64,000 nt of DNA from DATADW01 sp963733905 (GTDB taxonomy: Bacteria > Actinomycetota > Acidimicrobiia > Spongiisociales > DATADW01). The DNA lies in NCBI GenBank assembly GCA_963733905.1, contig CAVTEU010000007.1, positions 496,001 to 560,000 on the forward strand, written 5' to 3'. The notes under the pieces are model-generated. The model had not been told where the DNA came from. It worked only from the letters and a program-made list of their open reading frames with translations, and did no database searches. Positions 16,926-27,186 of this stretch are shown here, piece by piece; within the stretch, counting starts at the first letter, position 1; each line of letters begins with the position of its first letter. A program made the position numbers and the translations under genes.

Positions 16926-19856
16926 TTACGGAACGAGAGAGGCGGGCGGCGGTCCGATTGCCGGTGTTGTGAAGGCGATTGCCGGCGCTAGACCCCGGCC
17001 ACGACCTTTGGCACTCGTTCCTTCCGTCGCCCGGGCATCCCCCAACACCTCGCGCAGGAACTTGCCCGTGTAGCTGTCGGGCACCTCGGTCACCTCTTCG
17101 GGGGTTCCGACCGCCACCACGCCCCCGCCCTCATCACCGCCTTCTGGGCCGAGGTCGATCACCCAGTCGGCCGACTTGACCACGTCGAGGTTGTGCTCGA
17201 TGACCACCACCGTGTTGCCGGCGTCGACGAGGCGCTGCAGGACGCCGAGCAGCTTGCGGATGTCCTCGAAATGGAGCCCGGTGGTGGGCTCGTCGAGGAT
17301 GTAGAAGGTGCGGCCGGTCGACCGCCGCCCCAGCTCGCTGGCCAGTTTGATCCGCTGTGCCTCCCCGCCGGAGAGCGTGGTGGCGGGCTGACCGAGCCGG
17401 ATGTAGCCGAGCCCAACGTCGTAGATGGTCTGCAGGATTCGAACGATCTTGGGCTGGTTCTCGAAGAATCCAAGCGCCTCCTCGACCGACATCGCCAGGA
17501 CCTCGGCGATGGTGTGCCCCTTCCACAGGATCTGGAGGGTGTCGCGGTTGTACCGCTTGCCACCGCACACCTCACAGGGGACATAGACGTCGGGGAGGAA
17601 GTGCATCTCGATCTTGATGGTCCCGTCACCCATGCAAGCCTCACAGCGGCCACCCTTGACGTTGAAGGAGAACCGCCCCGGTAGGTAGCCGCGGGCCTTG
17701 GCCTCCGGGGTCGATGCGAACAGCGTGCGCACTTGGTCGAAGACCCCCGTGTAGGTGGCGGGGTTGGAACGCGGTGTGCGGCCGATCGGCGACTGGTCGA
17801 TGTCGATCACCTTGTCGAGCCTCTCCACACCGAGAATCCGGCGGTGCCTGCCCGGGAGGTCCCGGGCACGGTGGAGCCGGTGGTGGAGCGCCTTGGAGAG
17901 GATGTCGTTCACCAACGACGATTTCCCGCTCCCCGATACTCCGGTGACAGCCACCAGCATCCCCAGCGGGAACTCCACGTCCATCCCCTTGAGGTTGTTC
18001 TCTGCGGCGCCGACCACGGTGAGCGAGCCGCCGATCCCGATGCGACGGGTCGCCGGTACCGGGATCGACCGCCTCCCCGCCAGATAGTCGCCGGTGATCG
18101 ATTCCGGCTCGCTGATCAGGTCCTCGAGGCTCCCCTCGGCCACGATCCGGCCACCGTGCTCCCCCGCCCCCGGGCCGATGTCGACGATGTGGTCGGCGAT
18201 GCGGATGGTCTCCTCGTCGTGCTCGACCACGATCAACGTGTTGCCCATGTCGCGCAGCCGCACCAACGTCTCGATGAGCCGCTGGTTGTCGCGCTGGTGC
18301 AACCCGATCGACGGCTCGTCGAGGATGTAGAGCACCCCGACCAAGCCCGACCCGATCTGGGTCGCCAGCCGGATCCGCTGCGCCTCGCCACCGGCCAGGC
18401 TGGTGGCGCCACGGGCCAGGGTGAGGTAATCGAGTCCGACATCGAGCAGGAACTGGAGGCGGGCCCGGATCTCCTTGAGCACCCGCTCGGCGATGTGGCG
18501 CTGCCGTTCGTCGAGCGCCAGGTCGTCGAAGAACTGCGCCGCTGCGCTGAGCGAGAGGGTGGAGACATGGTGGATGTTGCTCCCGCCCACGGTCACCGCC
18601 AGGGCGATGGGGTTGAGCCGGGCCCCATCGCAGGCGTCGCAGGGGACCTCGCGCATGTACTCCTGGTAGTACTCCCGGGCGGAATCGCTCTCCGCATCGG
18701 AGTGGCGGCGTCGCAGGAAGGGGAGCACACCCTCGTAGCTGGTGGTGTACTCGCGCCTCCTCCCGAACCGGTTGGTGTAGGAAACCTTGATCGGCCGCTC
18801 GCCGGTCCCTTCCAGCACCGCCCGCCTCACCCGTGGCGGGAGCTTGCCCCACGGCTGGTCGATGTCGAACTTGAGGGTGGCGGCGACCCCTTCGAGGAGA
18901 CGCTGGAAGTAGCGACCCTTCGATCCCGCCCAGGGAACCACCGCACCGTCGGCGATCGACAGGTCGGGGTCGGGAATCACCAGGTCGGGGTCGACCTGGA
19001 ACTTGGTGCCGATACCGAGGCACACCTGGCAGGCGCCATATGGGCTGTTGAACGAGAAGTTGCGCGGCTGCAGTTCCTCGAACGACGTGCCGTCGTATGC
19101 GCAGGCGAGGTGCTGGCTGAAGGTCAAGGTGGGACCGTCGACCACCTCCACCTTGGCCACGCCGTCGGCGATGTGGAGCGCTGTCTCCAGCGAGTCGGAG
19201 AGACGGCGCTCGATTCCCTCACGCCGCACCAGCCGGTCGACCACCACCTCGATGGTGTGCTGGACATAGCGGTCGAGCTTGATCTCCTCGGTGAGCTCGT
19301 GGATCTCACCGTCGATGCGCGCCCTGCTGAAACCGTCCCTGGCGAGATCCGCCAAGAGCGCCTCGTACTCCCCTTTGCGCCCTCGCACCACCGGAGCGAG
19401 GACCATGAAGCGAGTCCCTTCGGAGAACTCGAGCACCCGGTCGACGATCTGTTGAGGGGTCTGCCGGGCCACCTCCCTGCCGCACTGCGGGCAATGCGGG
19501 ATCCCGATCCTGGCGTAGAGCAGTCGGAGGTAGTCGTGGATCTCGGTGACCGTCCCCACGGTTGAACGGGGGTTGCGGCTCGCCGTCTTCTGATCGATCG
19601 AGATCGCCGGGGAGAGCCCCTCGATGAAGTCGACATCCGGTTTGTCCATCTGCCCGAGGAACTGACGGGCGTAGGCGGAGAGGCTCTCCACGTAGCGCCG
19701 CTGCCCTTCGGCGTAGATGGTGTCGAAAGCGAGGCTGGACTTGCCCGAACCGGAGATCCCGGTGAACACGATCAACCGGTCGCGTGGCAACTCCAGCGAC
19801 AGGTTCTGGAGGTTGTGCTCGCGGGCTCCCCGGATGACGAGCTGGTCAGTGGACAT
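16926..19856 (-). CDS. uvrA: UvrABC system protein A
   Basis: DNA-damage sensor ATPase, 976 residues. It shows two ABC ATPase modules: Walker A GISGSGKSSLAFDT near 33 and GVSGSGKSSLVNDI near 640; two signature helices (SLAGGEAQRIRLATQ and TLSGGEAQRIKLASE); and zinc-binding CxxC pairs (CPQCGRE, CDACDG, CEACMGDG with CEVCGGKRYN). YILDEPSIGLHQRDN and YILDEPTTGLHFED are the two Walker B/D-loops. It is encoded 12 bases before the spermidine-synthase-like gene on the same strand. No LexA-type box was recognised upstream. Confidence 0.98.
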   Translation of the reverse strand: MSTDQLVIRGAREHNLQNLSLELPRDRLIVFTGISGSGKSSLAFDTIYAEGQRRYVESLSAYARQFLGQMDKPDVDFIEGLSPAISIDQKTASRNPRSTVGTVTEIHDYLRLLYARIGIPHCPQCGREVARQTPQQIVDRVLEFSEGTRFMVLAPVVRGRKGEYEALLADLARDGFSRARIDGEIHELTEEIKLDRYVQHTIEVVVDRLVRREGIERRLSDSLETALHIADGVAKVEVVDGPTLTFSQHLACAYDGTSFEELQPRNFSFNSPYGACQVCLGIGTKFQVDPDLVIPDPDLSIADGAVVPWAGSKGRYFQRLLEGVAATLKFDIDQPWGKLPPRVRRAVLEGTGERPIKVSYTNRFGRRREYTTSYEGVLPFLRRRHSDAESDSAREYYQEYMREVPCDACDGARLNPIALAVTVGGSNIHHVSTLSLSAAAQFFDDLALDERQRHIAERVLKEIRARLQFLLDVGLDYLTLARGATSLAGGEAQRIRLATQIGSGLVGVLYILDEPSIGLHQRDNQRLIETLVRLRDMGNTLIVVEHDEETIRIADHIVDIGPGAGEHGGRIVAEGSLEDLISEPESITGDYLAGRRSIPVPATRRIGIGGSLTVVGAAENNLKGMDVEFPLGMLVAVTGVSGSGKSSLVNDILSKALHHRLHRARDLPGRHRRILGVERLDKVIDIDQSPIGRTPRSNPATYTGVFDQVRTLFASTPEAKARGYLPGRFSFNVKGGRCEACMGDGTIKIEMHFLPDVYVPCEVCGGKRYNRDTLQILWKGHTIAEVLAMSVEEALGFFENQPKIVRILQTIYDVGLGYIRLGQPATTLSGGEAQRIKLASELGRRSTGRTFYILDEPTTGLHFEDIRKLLGVLQRLVDAGNTVVVIEHNLDVVKSADWVIDLGPEGGDEGGGVVAVGTPEEVTEVPDSYTGKFLREVLGDARATEGTSAKGRGRGLAPAIAFTTPAIGPPPASLVP

Positions 19857-19926
19857 CGGCGCCCGAGGTTACCGGGTGGAAATGACAAGCGTGTAGGCAG
19901 CTTTTGCGAGTCTTTGCGACTCCTCG

Positions 19927-20865
19927 TCAACCGCCCTGCTCGGCGCCTCCCGCATCCAGGGTGGCCGGCATCACGTCGTGGCGGCGCTTGTTGATCTGGA
20001 CGAGCAGATCGGCGAGCAGACCGACAAGAGCCAGCAGAGCGGCCAAACCGAGCAGCACGAAGGTGTTCCCCGCCACCCTGAAGTCCTTGGTGACCAGGTC
20101 GTAGACCAGCTTCGCGAATCCGATGCCTCCGAGCACCGCCGCCGGCGGTCCGAAAACCCGGAGCGGCTCGTAGAGCAGGACCATCCGCACCACCTGGAGC
20201 AGGTAGCGCCTGGTGTCGGTCCACCAATGGAACTTGGACTCCCCCCGCCGCGGGAAGTAGTCGATGGGGACGTAACGCACCGAGTAGCCATTGGTGAGAA
20301 AAGCCATGGTGAGGGTGGTGACACACGAGAACCCGCGGGGCAGCAGGTAGAGGAACTGGGCGCCGACATCACGCCGGAAGGCACGGAACCCCGAGTTGAG
20401 GTCGGGTATGCGGACCCCGGTGAGGTATCCGGCAAGCTTTCGGATGAACCACTTCGCCGGTGCTCGGAGAAAGCGAGCGGTCCCCTGCTCCGAGGTGCGG
20501 GCGCCGACCACCTGGTCCCACCCGTCCAGTTCGCCGACCAACTCGGGTATCTGGTCGTTGGGGTAGGTCATGTCGACGTCGGTCCACACCACCACCCGGC
20601 CCCGAGCGCTCATCGACCCGAACTTCCGGGCCGATCCGGTCCCCCGATTCTGGGCGAACCTGATCAACCGGATGTCCTCCCGACCCACCAACCGCTCGGC
20701 GGAGTCGTCGCTCGAGCCGTCGTCGACCACGATCACCTCATAGGTGAGACTCGAGGCGTCCATCGACTTGTGGATCCGCTCCAACTCGTCGTCGATGTTG
20801 TCCGACTCGTTGAACACGGGAAGCACGATGCTGACATCGAGCTCGGGGGGGGAAGACGGCGACAC
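19927..20865 (-). CDS. family 2 glycosyltransferase, dolichol-phosphate-mannose-synthase-like
   Basis: GT-A fold enzyme, 312 residues from GTG. The nucleotide-sugar site is VSIVLPVFNESDNI and VIVVDDGSSDDS; WTDVDMTYP is the DXD equivalent; PDLNSGFRAFRRD and PIDYFPRRGESKF are typical of DPM1/GtrB enzymes that load a polyprenyl phosphate. Two membrane helices close the protein (PPAAVLGGIGFAKLVYDL and VLLGLAALLALVGLLADLLV). The donor sugar is unknown. It lies between uvrA and uvrB without functional links. Confidence 0.87.
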   Translation of the reverse strand: MSPSSPPELDVSIVLPVFNESDNIDDELERIHKSMDASSLTYEVIVVDDGSSDDSAERLVGREDIRLIRFAQNRGTGSARKFGSMSARGRVVVWTDVDMTYPNDQIPELVGELDGWDQVVGARTSEQGTARFLRAPAKWFIRKLAGYLTGVRIPDLNSGFRAFRRDVGAQFLYLLPRGFSCVTTLTMAFLTNGYSVRYVPIDYFPRRGESKFHWWTDTRRYLLQVVRMVLLYEPLRVFGPPAAVLGGIGFAKLVYDLVTKDFRVAGNTFVLLGLAALLALVGLLADLLVQINKRRHDVMPATLDAGGAEQGG

Positions 20866-20930
20866 CGTCGGAGAAGGTTACAGCCGAGGTGATCAGGTCC
20901 TGGGTTTGGTCGTACCGGGGCGGTGAGTGA

Positions 20931-22974
20931 CTACCTGGTTGCCTCGGCGGCGTCTCGCATCTCGCGGCGTAGCTCGTTGACCTCGTCGCGCAGCCGGGCG
21001 GCGTACTCGAAGCGGAGATCCTTCGCCGCCTCGTGCATCTCCTCCTCGAGACTGAGGATCAATCGGGCCAGGTCGTCGCCGGCGAGGTCGAGGGTGCGGC
21101 GGACGTCCACCTCCCGCCGCCTCCGCTCGGCGGCCGGGGCCTGGTTCGACTGGAGAAGCTCGAGTATGTCCGAAACCCGCTTGCGAATGGTCTGCGGGTC
21201 GATCCCGTGCTCCTCGTTGTAGATCTCCTGGAGGTGGCGGCGCCGGTTGGTCTCGTTGATGGCGCGCTGCATCGAGTCGGTCACCTTGTCGGCGTACATC
21301 AGGACCTGTCCGTCGACGTTGCGGGCCGCTCGGCCGATGATCTGGATGAGGCTCGTGTCGGAGCGGAGGAAGCCCTCCTTGTCGGCGTCGAGGATCGCCA
21401 CCAGTGAGACCTCGGGTAGGTCGAGCCCCTCTCGCAGGAGGTTGATCCCGACGAGGACGTCGAAGTCGCCCAACCTCAGTTCGCGCAGGATCTGGACCCG
21501 CTCCAGGGTGTCGATCTCGGAGTGGAGGTAGCGGGCTCTCACCCCCATGTCGAGCAGGTAGTCGGTGAGGTCCTCGGCCATCTTCTTGGTCAGCGTCGTT
21601 ACGAGCACCCGTTGATCATTCGCCGCCCGTTCCTTGATCTCGTGGAGGAGGTCGTCGATCTGTCCCTTGGTGGGCCGCACCACAACCTCTGGATCGACCA
21701 GGCCGGTGGGCCGGACGATCTGCTCGACCACCGTGGGTGTCTGTCGCAACTCGAAAGGCCCGGGCGTTGCCGAGAGGAAGACGACCTGGTTGGCCCTCTC
21801 CAGCCACTCGTCGAAACGGAGTGGTCGGTTGTCCATCGCCGACGGCAGGCGGAACCCGTGCTCGACGAGCATCGTCCTTCCGGCTGCGGTCCCCCTCGTA
21901 CTGGCCCCCGATCTGCGGGATCGTCACGTGGCTCTCGTCGATGACGGTCACGTAGTTCTTGGGGAAGTAGTCGAGGAGCGTGTACGGCGCCTCGCCGGCG
22001 GAGCGGCCGTCGAGATAGCGGCTGTAGTTCTCGATCCCCGAGCAGGTTCCCACCTCGCGCAGCATCTCCAGGTCGTAGTTGGTCCGCATCCGGAGCCGTT
22101 GCGCCTCGAGCAGCTTCCCGGCCCTCTCCAACTCGGCGAGCCGCTCGCCCAGCTCGACCTCGATCCCCACGATCGCCTTCTCCATCCGCTCCCGGGCGGT
22201 GACGTAGTGCGATGCAGGGAAGACGAACATCTCGCGCAGTTCCTCGACCACCTCGCCGGTGACCGGGTCCATCCGCAGCATCCGGTCGACGGTGTCGCCG
22301 AAGTACTCGACCCTGACAACGGTCTCCTCGTATGAGGGGAAGACGTCGAGGGTGTCGCCCCTGACCCGGAACCGCCCCCGGGTGAGCGCGATTTCGTTCC
22401 GCTGGTAGTCGATGTCCACCAGCCGCCGGATCGCCGCCTGCATCGGGTAGTCGACGCCCTGGACCAGCCGGAGAAGCTGGCCGGCGTATTGCTCGGGCGA
22501 GCCAAGGCCGTAGATGCATGAGACCGAGGCCACGATGATCATGTCGTCCCGCACCAACAGCCCCGAGGTGGCGGCGTGGCGGAGCCGGTCGATCTCGTCG
22601 TTGATCGTGGCGTCCTTCTCGATGTAGGTGTCGGTCTGCGGGATGTACGCCTCGGGCTGGTAGTAGTCGTAGTAGGAGACGAAGTACTCCACCCGGTTCT
22701 CGGGGAAGAACTGACGGAACTCGTTGGCCAGCTGAGCCGCCAGCGCCTTGTTGGGGGCGATCACCAGCGTGGGGCGCTGCACCGCCTCGATGGTCCAGGC
22801 GATGGTGGCCGACTTACCCGATCCGGTTATCCCGAGCAGCGTCTGGAAGGAGTCGCCCCGGTTGATCCCCTCCGCCAGCTCTTCGATCGCCTTGGGCTGG
22901 TCGCCAGCAGGGCGGAACTCGGAATGGACGGTGAACGGCGGCACCACCGTGAGGATACCGGGGGCGAATGACAA
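20931..22974 (-). CDS. uvrB: UvrABC system protein B, one frame break
   Basis: Helicase-like subunit that verifies damage and loads UvrC. First frame: LLGITGSGKSATIAW (Walker A), YYDYYQPEAYIPQTDTYIEK (beta-hairpin), VIDESHVTIPQIGGQYEGD. Second frame: FLSATPGPFE, GLVDPEVVVRP, LHSEIDTLERV, GINLLREGLDLPEV, IIGRAARN and the C-terminal UVR motif (AAKDLRFEYAARLRDE). The expected DRSRKD-MLVEHGFRLPS join is interrupted by one surplus G at about 21873. Start is TTG 22974 or GTG 22947. In an essential-type repair gene this break is more likely a sequence error than a mutation. Confidence 0.95.
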
Positions 22975-23013
22975 GCTTGTGAGAAGGGGCTCGCTCGCTT
23001 CGCTCGCTCGCAG

Positions 23014-23041
23014 TATTGGGTTATGGGTTATGGGTAATGGG
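23014..23041. repeat. heptamer array c, TTATGGG family
   Basis: Four 7-bp units: TATTGGG, TTATGGG, TTATGGG, TAATGGG. The array encodes the last residues and stop of coaE on the minus strand and follows a GCTC-rich tract at 22989-23011. Confidence 0.75.
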
Positions 23042-23618
23042 TTCTTCGCGCTCGCAGCTCAGAGAGCAACTGTTCGACTTGCGTGTGCGAGGGCATCGAC
23101 TTCGTGGAGTCATTGGTCAGGACGTGGTCGGCCCACGTGAGCCATTCGTCCGGAGATGGTTGTGAGGCGATGCGGCGTTCGATGTCTGGGAGGGACATGC
23201 CGCGGAAGAGGAGGCGCTGGATGCGGGTCTCGAGTGGGGCGTCGACAACCACTCTCGTCCAGCCGTCACCCATGAAGTCGGTGAGGAGGGGCACCTCGAC
23301 GGCTACATCGCCGTCGCCGATCATCTGCTCGATCCGAGATCGGATTACAGGATGGGTCAGCGACTCGAGCGTCTCGAGCTCATCGGCATCGTGGAAGACG
23401 ATCGCCGCCAGTTTGGCCCGGTCGATTTGGCCGTCGGCGACCGCATGGGGCCATTGGCGTGCCACCGCCTCGGCGGCACCACCGCCCGACCCGAGCACTT
23501 CGTGGCCGACCAGGTCGGCGTCGATCACTTGCACACCGCGGTCGGCCAGGAGCCGGCCCACAGTGCTCTTCCCCGACCCGATGCCTCCGCTGAGAAGGAT
23601 CCTGACCCTCAGGTCCAC
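23028..23618 (-). CDS. coaE: dephospho-CoA kinase
   Basis: Catalyses the last step of coenzyme A synthesis, ATP-dependent phosphorylation of the 3'-OH of dephospho-CoA. LLSGGIGSGKSTVGRLLADRG is the P-loop (GTG start), VIDADLVGHEVL the acidic site, LTHPVIRSRIEQ the CoA-binding helix and VEVPLLTDF a conserved strand. 196 residues is normal for the single-domain enzyme. It is divergent from the histidine kinase and 53 bases upstream of uvrB. Its last few codons are made from the TTATGGG heptamer array, an oddity suggesting the 3' end has been overwritten. Confidence 0.95.
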   Translation of the reverse strand: MDLRVRILLSGGIGSGKSTVGRLLADRGVQVIDADLVGHEVLGSGGGAAEAVARQWPHAVADGQIDRAKLAAIVFHDADELETLESLTHPVIRSRIEQMIGDGDVAVEVPLLTDFMGDGWTRVVVDAPLETRIQRLLFRGMSLPDIERRIASQPSPDEWLTWADHVLTNDSTKSMPSHTQVEQLLSELRARRTHYP

Positions 23619-23642
23619 CCTCGCGGACTGTAGCCTGACGGC

Positions 23643-25197
23643 ATGGTGACAGTGGCTGCCAACCCTTGGCGCGACCGGAGCATCCGGCTCGCGCGGATCA
23701 CTCTTTGGGTGGCGCTGCTCATCGGAGCGGGATTCGACATCACCTACAGCGTGCTCAACCCCTCAGAAGACATGATTTTGACCTACATCGCGGCTGCGGC
23801 GGCCACCGCCTACGTCGTGGCGGTCACCGTCATACCGCGGCACGCGTTGCAGCGCAGTTTGGTAAGGGAACTTGCTGCGCTTCTCGGGGTGGGGTTGGTG
23901 ATGGTCGCGGTCGGGTTTTCTGGTGGGTTGGCCAGTCCGTATCTCCTGTTGTCCGTGGGACCCTCGCTATTGGCTGCGACAACAGCCGGGCTCCGACTTG
24001 GAATGTCCACGGCATTCCTCTCAATACTTTCGCTGACGGCGGTGGGCGTCCTCACGGAAGCTGTGAGTATCGAACAACCACGCCCGATCGACCAGTGGGT
24101 CCCGCTTGCTCTCTGGTCAGGGCTCTACGTGATTGTGGCGGCCGCTTTCTCCTACGCACGCCGCCTCCTGATTGATCAGGAGAGGCAAACCGAGGCCTAC
24201 GCCACCGCCTCCGAGGAGGCGTCACGACGAATGCAAAGACTCGATGACACGAACCGCCTGCTCACCGAGCTCGCCTCAATCACTGACTCTTCGTCGTTGA
24301 GCCCGATCACTATGGCGGCATCGGCACTCGACAACCTCGAGGCCTCGCTTCCCGTGAACGGGGCCGTGGCGTCGCTCCACGGCGGGCAGGGGCCTGTGGT
24401 GGTGGCGCGCCGCGTCCGCCCAGCACTGGCGGGTCCATTGAGACCACCATTGCACTCAACCTTGGCGGTCCTACGGTTGGTGAGGTGGTGCTTGCCACCG
24501 ACGAGGAACTAGACGAAGAACAACGTGAAGAAGCGGTCGAGCTCCTGCGACCGCTTGCTCTCGGGTTCTCCAACGTGCTGTTGCTCCAAGACATCACGCG
24601 TAACGCCATCAAAGAGGAACGGGTGCGGCTGGCAAGAGAGCTTCACGACGAGATCGGCCCGTCGCTCGCCTCGCTGGGTTTGGCCTTGGATGTTGCCGTG
24701 ATCCAGGGTGTGGAGGACCCAACGCTCGCGGGGAACCTGCAGCGCCTCCGCTCGGACGTATCGATGCTGGTCGAGGAGGTCAGGGCCACCGTCGCCGATC
24801 TCCGAAGCACAGGCTCCGAAAGCCTCAGTCAGGCAGTGCTCAAGGCCGCCGCCCAGGCTTCGAACGGAACCGAAGTGGTGGTGGACTTGAGGGAGAACCG
24901 GCCACCAAGACCGGCCGTCTCTGGAGACGTCGCCGCCATCGTCACCGAGGCGATCCGCAATGCTCTGATCCACTCGGGATCCGAGAAGGTTCGCGTCGAG
25001 GGGGACGTCGATTTCGAGCGGGGATGGGTACAGGTGAGCGACAGTGGAAGGGGATTCGATATCGAGGCGGTGCCCAACGGGCCACTATGGATTGATGGGG
25101 ATGAGGGAGAGGGCGGCGCGGATGGAAGCCCAGCTCCAATGTCGAAAGCGGTCCCGGGGGAACCACGGTGCGGCTGAGCTGGGGTGGATCGCCATGA
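23643..25197 (+). CDS. NarL-type sensor histidine kinase, frame breaks
   Basis: A membrane sensor kinase of about 515 residues when joined. Residues 1-180 hold five or six membrane helices (ITLWVALLIGAGFDITYSVL onward). A coiled linker follows, then a HisKA_3 domain in which the phosphoacceptor His is in RLARELHDEIGPSL, and a HATPase core (EAIRNALIHSG, VSDSGRGFD). Frame changes occur near 24410 and 25080, and a third near 25140 leads to ESGPGGTTVRLSWGG and the stop. That stop overlaps the response-regulator ATG as ATGA. The signal sensed is unknown; the Flp pilin gene lies just downstream. Confidence 0.85.
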
Positions 25198-25839
25198 TCG
25201 ACGTGATCGTGGCCGACGACCACCAGATGTTCGTGGACGGGGTCACCCAAGCCCTCAACGCCCTACCCGACATGCGCGTGGTTGGCAGAGTGGGTGACGG
25301 TGAGGCGCTCATTCGAGCTTCTCGCCAGCCGGGATCCGGACGTCCTGTTGCTGGACATCGACATGCCGGGCGCAACCGGGCTCGAAGTCTTGGAACGGCT
25401 CGATCCGCCACCACCGACACTGGTCGTCTCAATGCACGTCGCCGACGGTGACCGTCAAGCGGCGATGGAAGCTGGCGCCATGGGCTTTCTCTCCAAAGGG
25501 GTGCCGCTGAGCGATCTTGCGGCGGCGATTAGAGCCGTCGAGGCGGGCGAAGCGCTGGACGACGCCGGCACATTGTCGGATGTGCTCGACCGACACAGAG
25601 CGGCGCGGCTTGACCCGGGAGCGGCGGCCCTCACCGAGAGGGAGAAGGAACTGCTCAGACTTCTCGCCCAGGGGGTCACCGCAACCGATGAGATGGCAGA
25701 AGCCCTGTTCATCTCGCAGAAGACGGTGAAGAACCACCTCGCCAACATCTACGCAAAGCTGGGGGTAAGCGACCGAGCTCAGGCGGCGGTGGAAGCGATC
25801 CGGCTGGGGATCGTCCCCGCGACGAGATTGACCCCCTGA
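25194..25839 (+). CDS. NarL/LuxR-family response regulator, one frame break
   Basis: Receiver domain: IVADDHQMFVDGV carries the acidic pair, VLLLDIDMPGATG the phosphoacceptor Asp, LVVSMHVADG the Thr/Ser switch region and GFLSKGVP the Lys. The C-terminal LuxR helix-turn-helix is LTEREKELLRLLAQG through ISQKTVKNHLANIYAKLGV. A frame change near 25310 separates residues 1-40 from the rest. It overlaps the kinase gene and precedes the Flp pilin gene by 76 bases, with a perfect palindrome between them, so it may regulate pilin expression. Confidence 0.88.
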
Positions 25840-25840
25840 T

Positions 25841-25858
25841 ATAGGTCGGGCGACCTAT
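25841..25858. promoter_or_regulatory. perfect palindrome upstream of the Flp pilin
   Basis: ATAGGTCG-GG-CGACCTAT, an 8-bp inverted repeat with two-base spacer, starts just after the response-regulator stop and ends 57 bases before the pilin ATG. No T-run follows, so an operator is more likely than a terminator. NarL-type regulators bind short inverted repeats, so the adjacent regulator is the first candidate. Confidence 0.6.
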
Positions 25859-25915
25859 GTCGCAGTGCTCAAGCCGATGATACGGTGACCCGAACCGGAG
25901 TCGGAGGAGGTCTGT

Positions 25916-26113
25916 ATGGCAATTTGGACCCATTTGGTATCAGGGTGGATCAGGTTTCGGGACAGCGATCTCGGCGCCAGCCTCGTGGAGTACGCCCTCC
26001 TGATCGTGGTGATCGCATTGGTTGCTGTGGCTGGGATGGTCTTGTTGGGGAACGCTCTCGACGCTGCAGTTCGGCAAATCGCCACCGAGGTTGAGGGAGC
26101 CCCAGGGCCCTGA
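25916..26113 (+). CDS. flp: Flp/Fap-type pilin
   Basis: A 65-residue prepilin with GGAGG five bases before ATG. The motif GASLVEYALLIVVIALVAVAGMV is the hydrophobic Flp core with the conserved Glu and Tyr after the processing Gly; the leader is RFRDSDLG. It would be cut by a TadV-type peptidase, not found in this window, and polymerise into thin Tad pili. The assembly genes lie on the opposite strand, ending just beyond the shared terminator. Confidence 0.92.
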   Translation: MAIWTHLVSGWIRFRDSDLGASLVEYALLIVVIALVAVAGMVLLGNALDAAVRQIATEVEGAPGP

Positions 26114-26151
26114 GTAGCGCGAATCGCGACTCCGAACCGATGTGAAGGCAT

Positions 26152-26184
26152 AGGCCGGCCGGGATACAACCCGGTCGGCCTTTT
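26152..26184 (+). terminator. strong terminator after flp
   Basis: AGGCCGGCCGGG and CCCGGTCGGCCT pair over 12 bp (one G-U) around ATACAA, followed by TTTT. It lies between the convergent flp and tadC genes and may serve both. Confidence 0.9.
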
Positions 26185-26248
26185 GCTACGTCAAGAGCTC
26201 CTATTCGGACAGGTCGAGAGCGTGCACCTCTTGCGATGCGGTTCGGGG

Positions 26249-27185
26249 CTAGAGCCCCGCAAATGCCTGCGACAAGCTGACCGCGGCAGGCCCAAGCAAG
26301 ATCACCAAGAGTGCTGGGAATATGCACAACACCAGCGGGAACACCATCTTGACCGGTGCTCCGAAGGCCTTCTCTTGAGCCCGCTGCCGACGCTTGCTCC
26401 GGATCTCATCCGCCTGGATCCGGAGAACGCGAGCAATCGATACTCCGAATGCCTCAGCTTGAAGCATGGCGAGAAGAAAGGACCGCAACTCGTCCACGTC
26501 CGTGCGTTCGAGCAGATGCCGCATCGCATCGCGCCGGCTGACGCCGACCCTCGTCTCCTGGAGCATCCGGAAGAACTCCTCGGAAAGCGGACCAGGCACG
26601 GTGGCGACGACCCGGGCCAACGCCGAATCGAACCCGAGCCCGGCCTCGACGCTGATGACGAGAAGGTCGAGAACGTCAGGGAGCGCGTTGCGCATCGCCA
26701 CCCGGCGCTCTTCGATACGGCGCTGCAACCAGGCGTCAGGTAGCAGGATCCCGGCGAGAATCGACAACGCCGCCAACACGAACCGCATCAGTCCATTGAC
26801 TTGACTCAGCGCCAAGGCCGCCATAGCCACACCCGCCACGACCAACATGACCTTCACGACCACCCAAGCGTTGGGGTCGAGGCTGCGGCTCACCCCGGCC
26901 AGGACCAGCTTGCGTTGGGTACGCCGGGCGAACCCCGATGGGGTGAATCGACCGAATACTCGACCCGCGCCGAGGAATATCGGTGCGATAGCCCGCTCCA
27001 CCATGGGCCGGCGAAGCGTCTGCTCTCGCAAGGTTCCATCACGCAGGCTTGCCGCGGCCGTAAACCGCCAAGCGGCTGGTTGTAGATGAGGCTCGGGCAC
27101 GCACCACCCCGCCGCCCACCCAGATACCGAGGGCGGCGACCGCCACAAAGACCAAGATGACGGCGATCAGCAGCGACCACTGCAC
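26249..27185 (-). CDS. tadC: TadC-like pilus assembly membrane protein, one frame break
   Basis: Inner-membrane platform protein of the Tad pilus (T2SSF domain). GTG 27185, one base after the tadB stop, begins QWSLLIAVILVFVAVAALGI, a first membrane helix. After a frame change near 27065 the body continues as SLRDGTLREQTLRRP, then helices around VVVKVMLVVAGVAMAAL, the T2SSF core (LPDVLDLLVISVEAGLGFDSALARV, GPLSEEF, LLERTDVDELRSFLLAMLQAEAFG) and two C-terminal helices. The untruncated frame shown by 26249-27148 has an unlikely N-terminus. Confidence 0.88.
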
Positions 27186-27186
27186 T

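Noticed and set aside
17733..19565. 610-codon plus-strand open frame
   Set aside because: It is antisense to uvrA, whose domains are complete; the antisense product shows no motif.
22989..23011. Palindromic operator upstream of coaE/uvrB
   Set aside because: The GCTC-rich tract is a direct tetramer repeat, not self-complementary.
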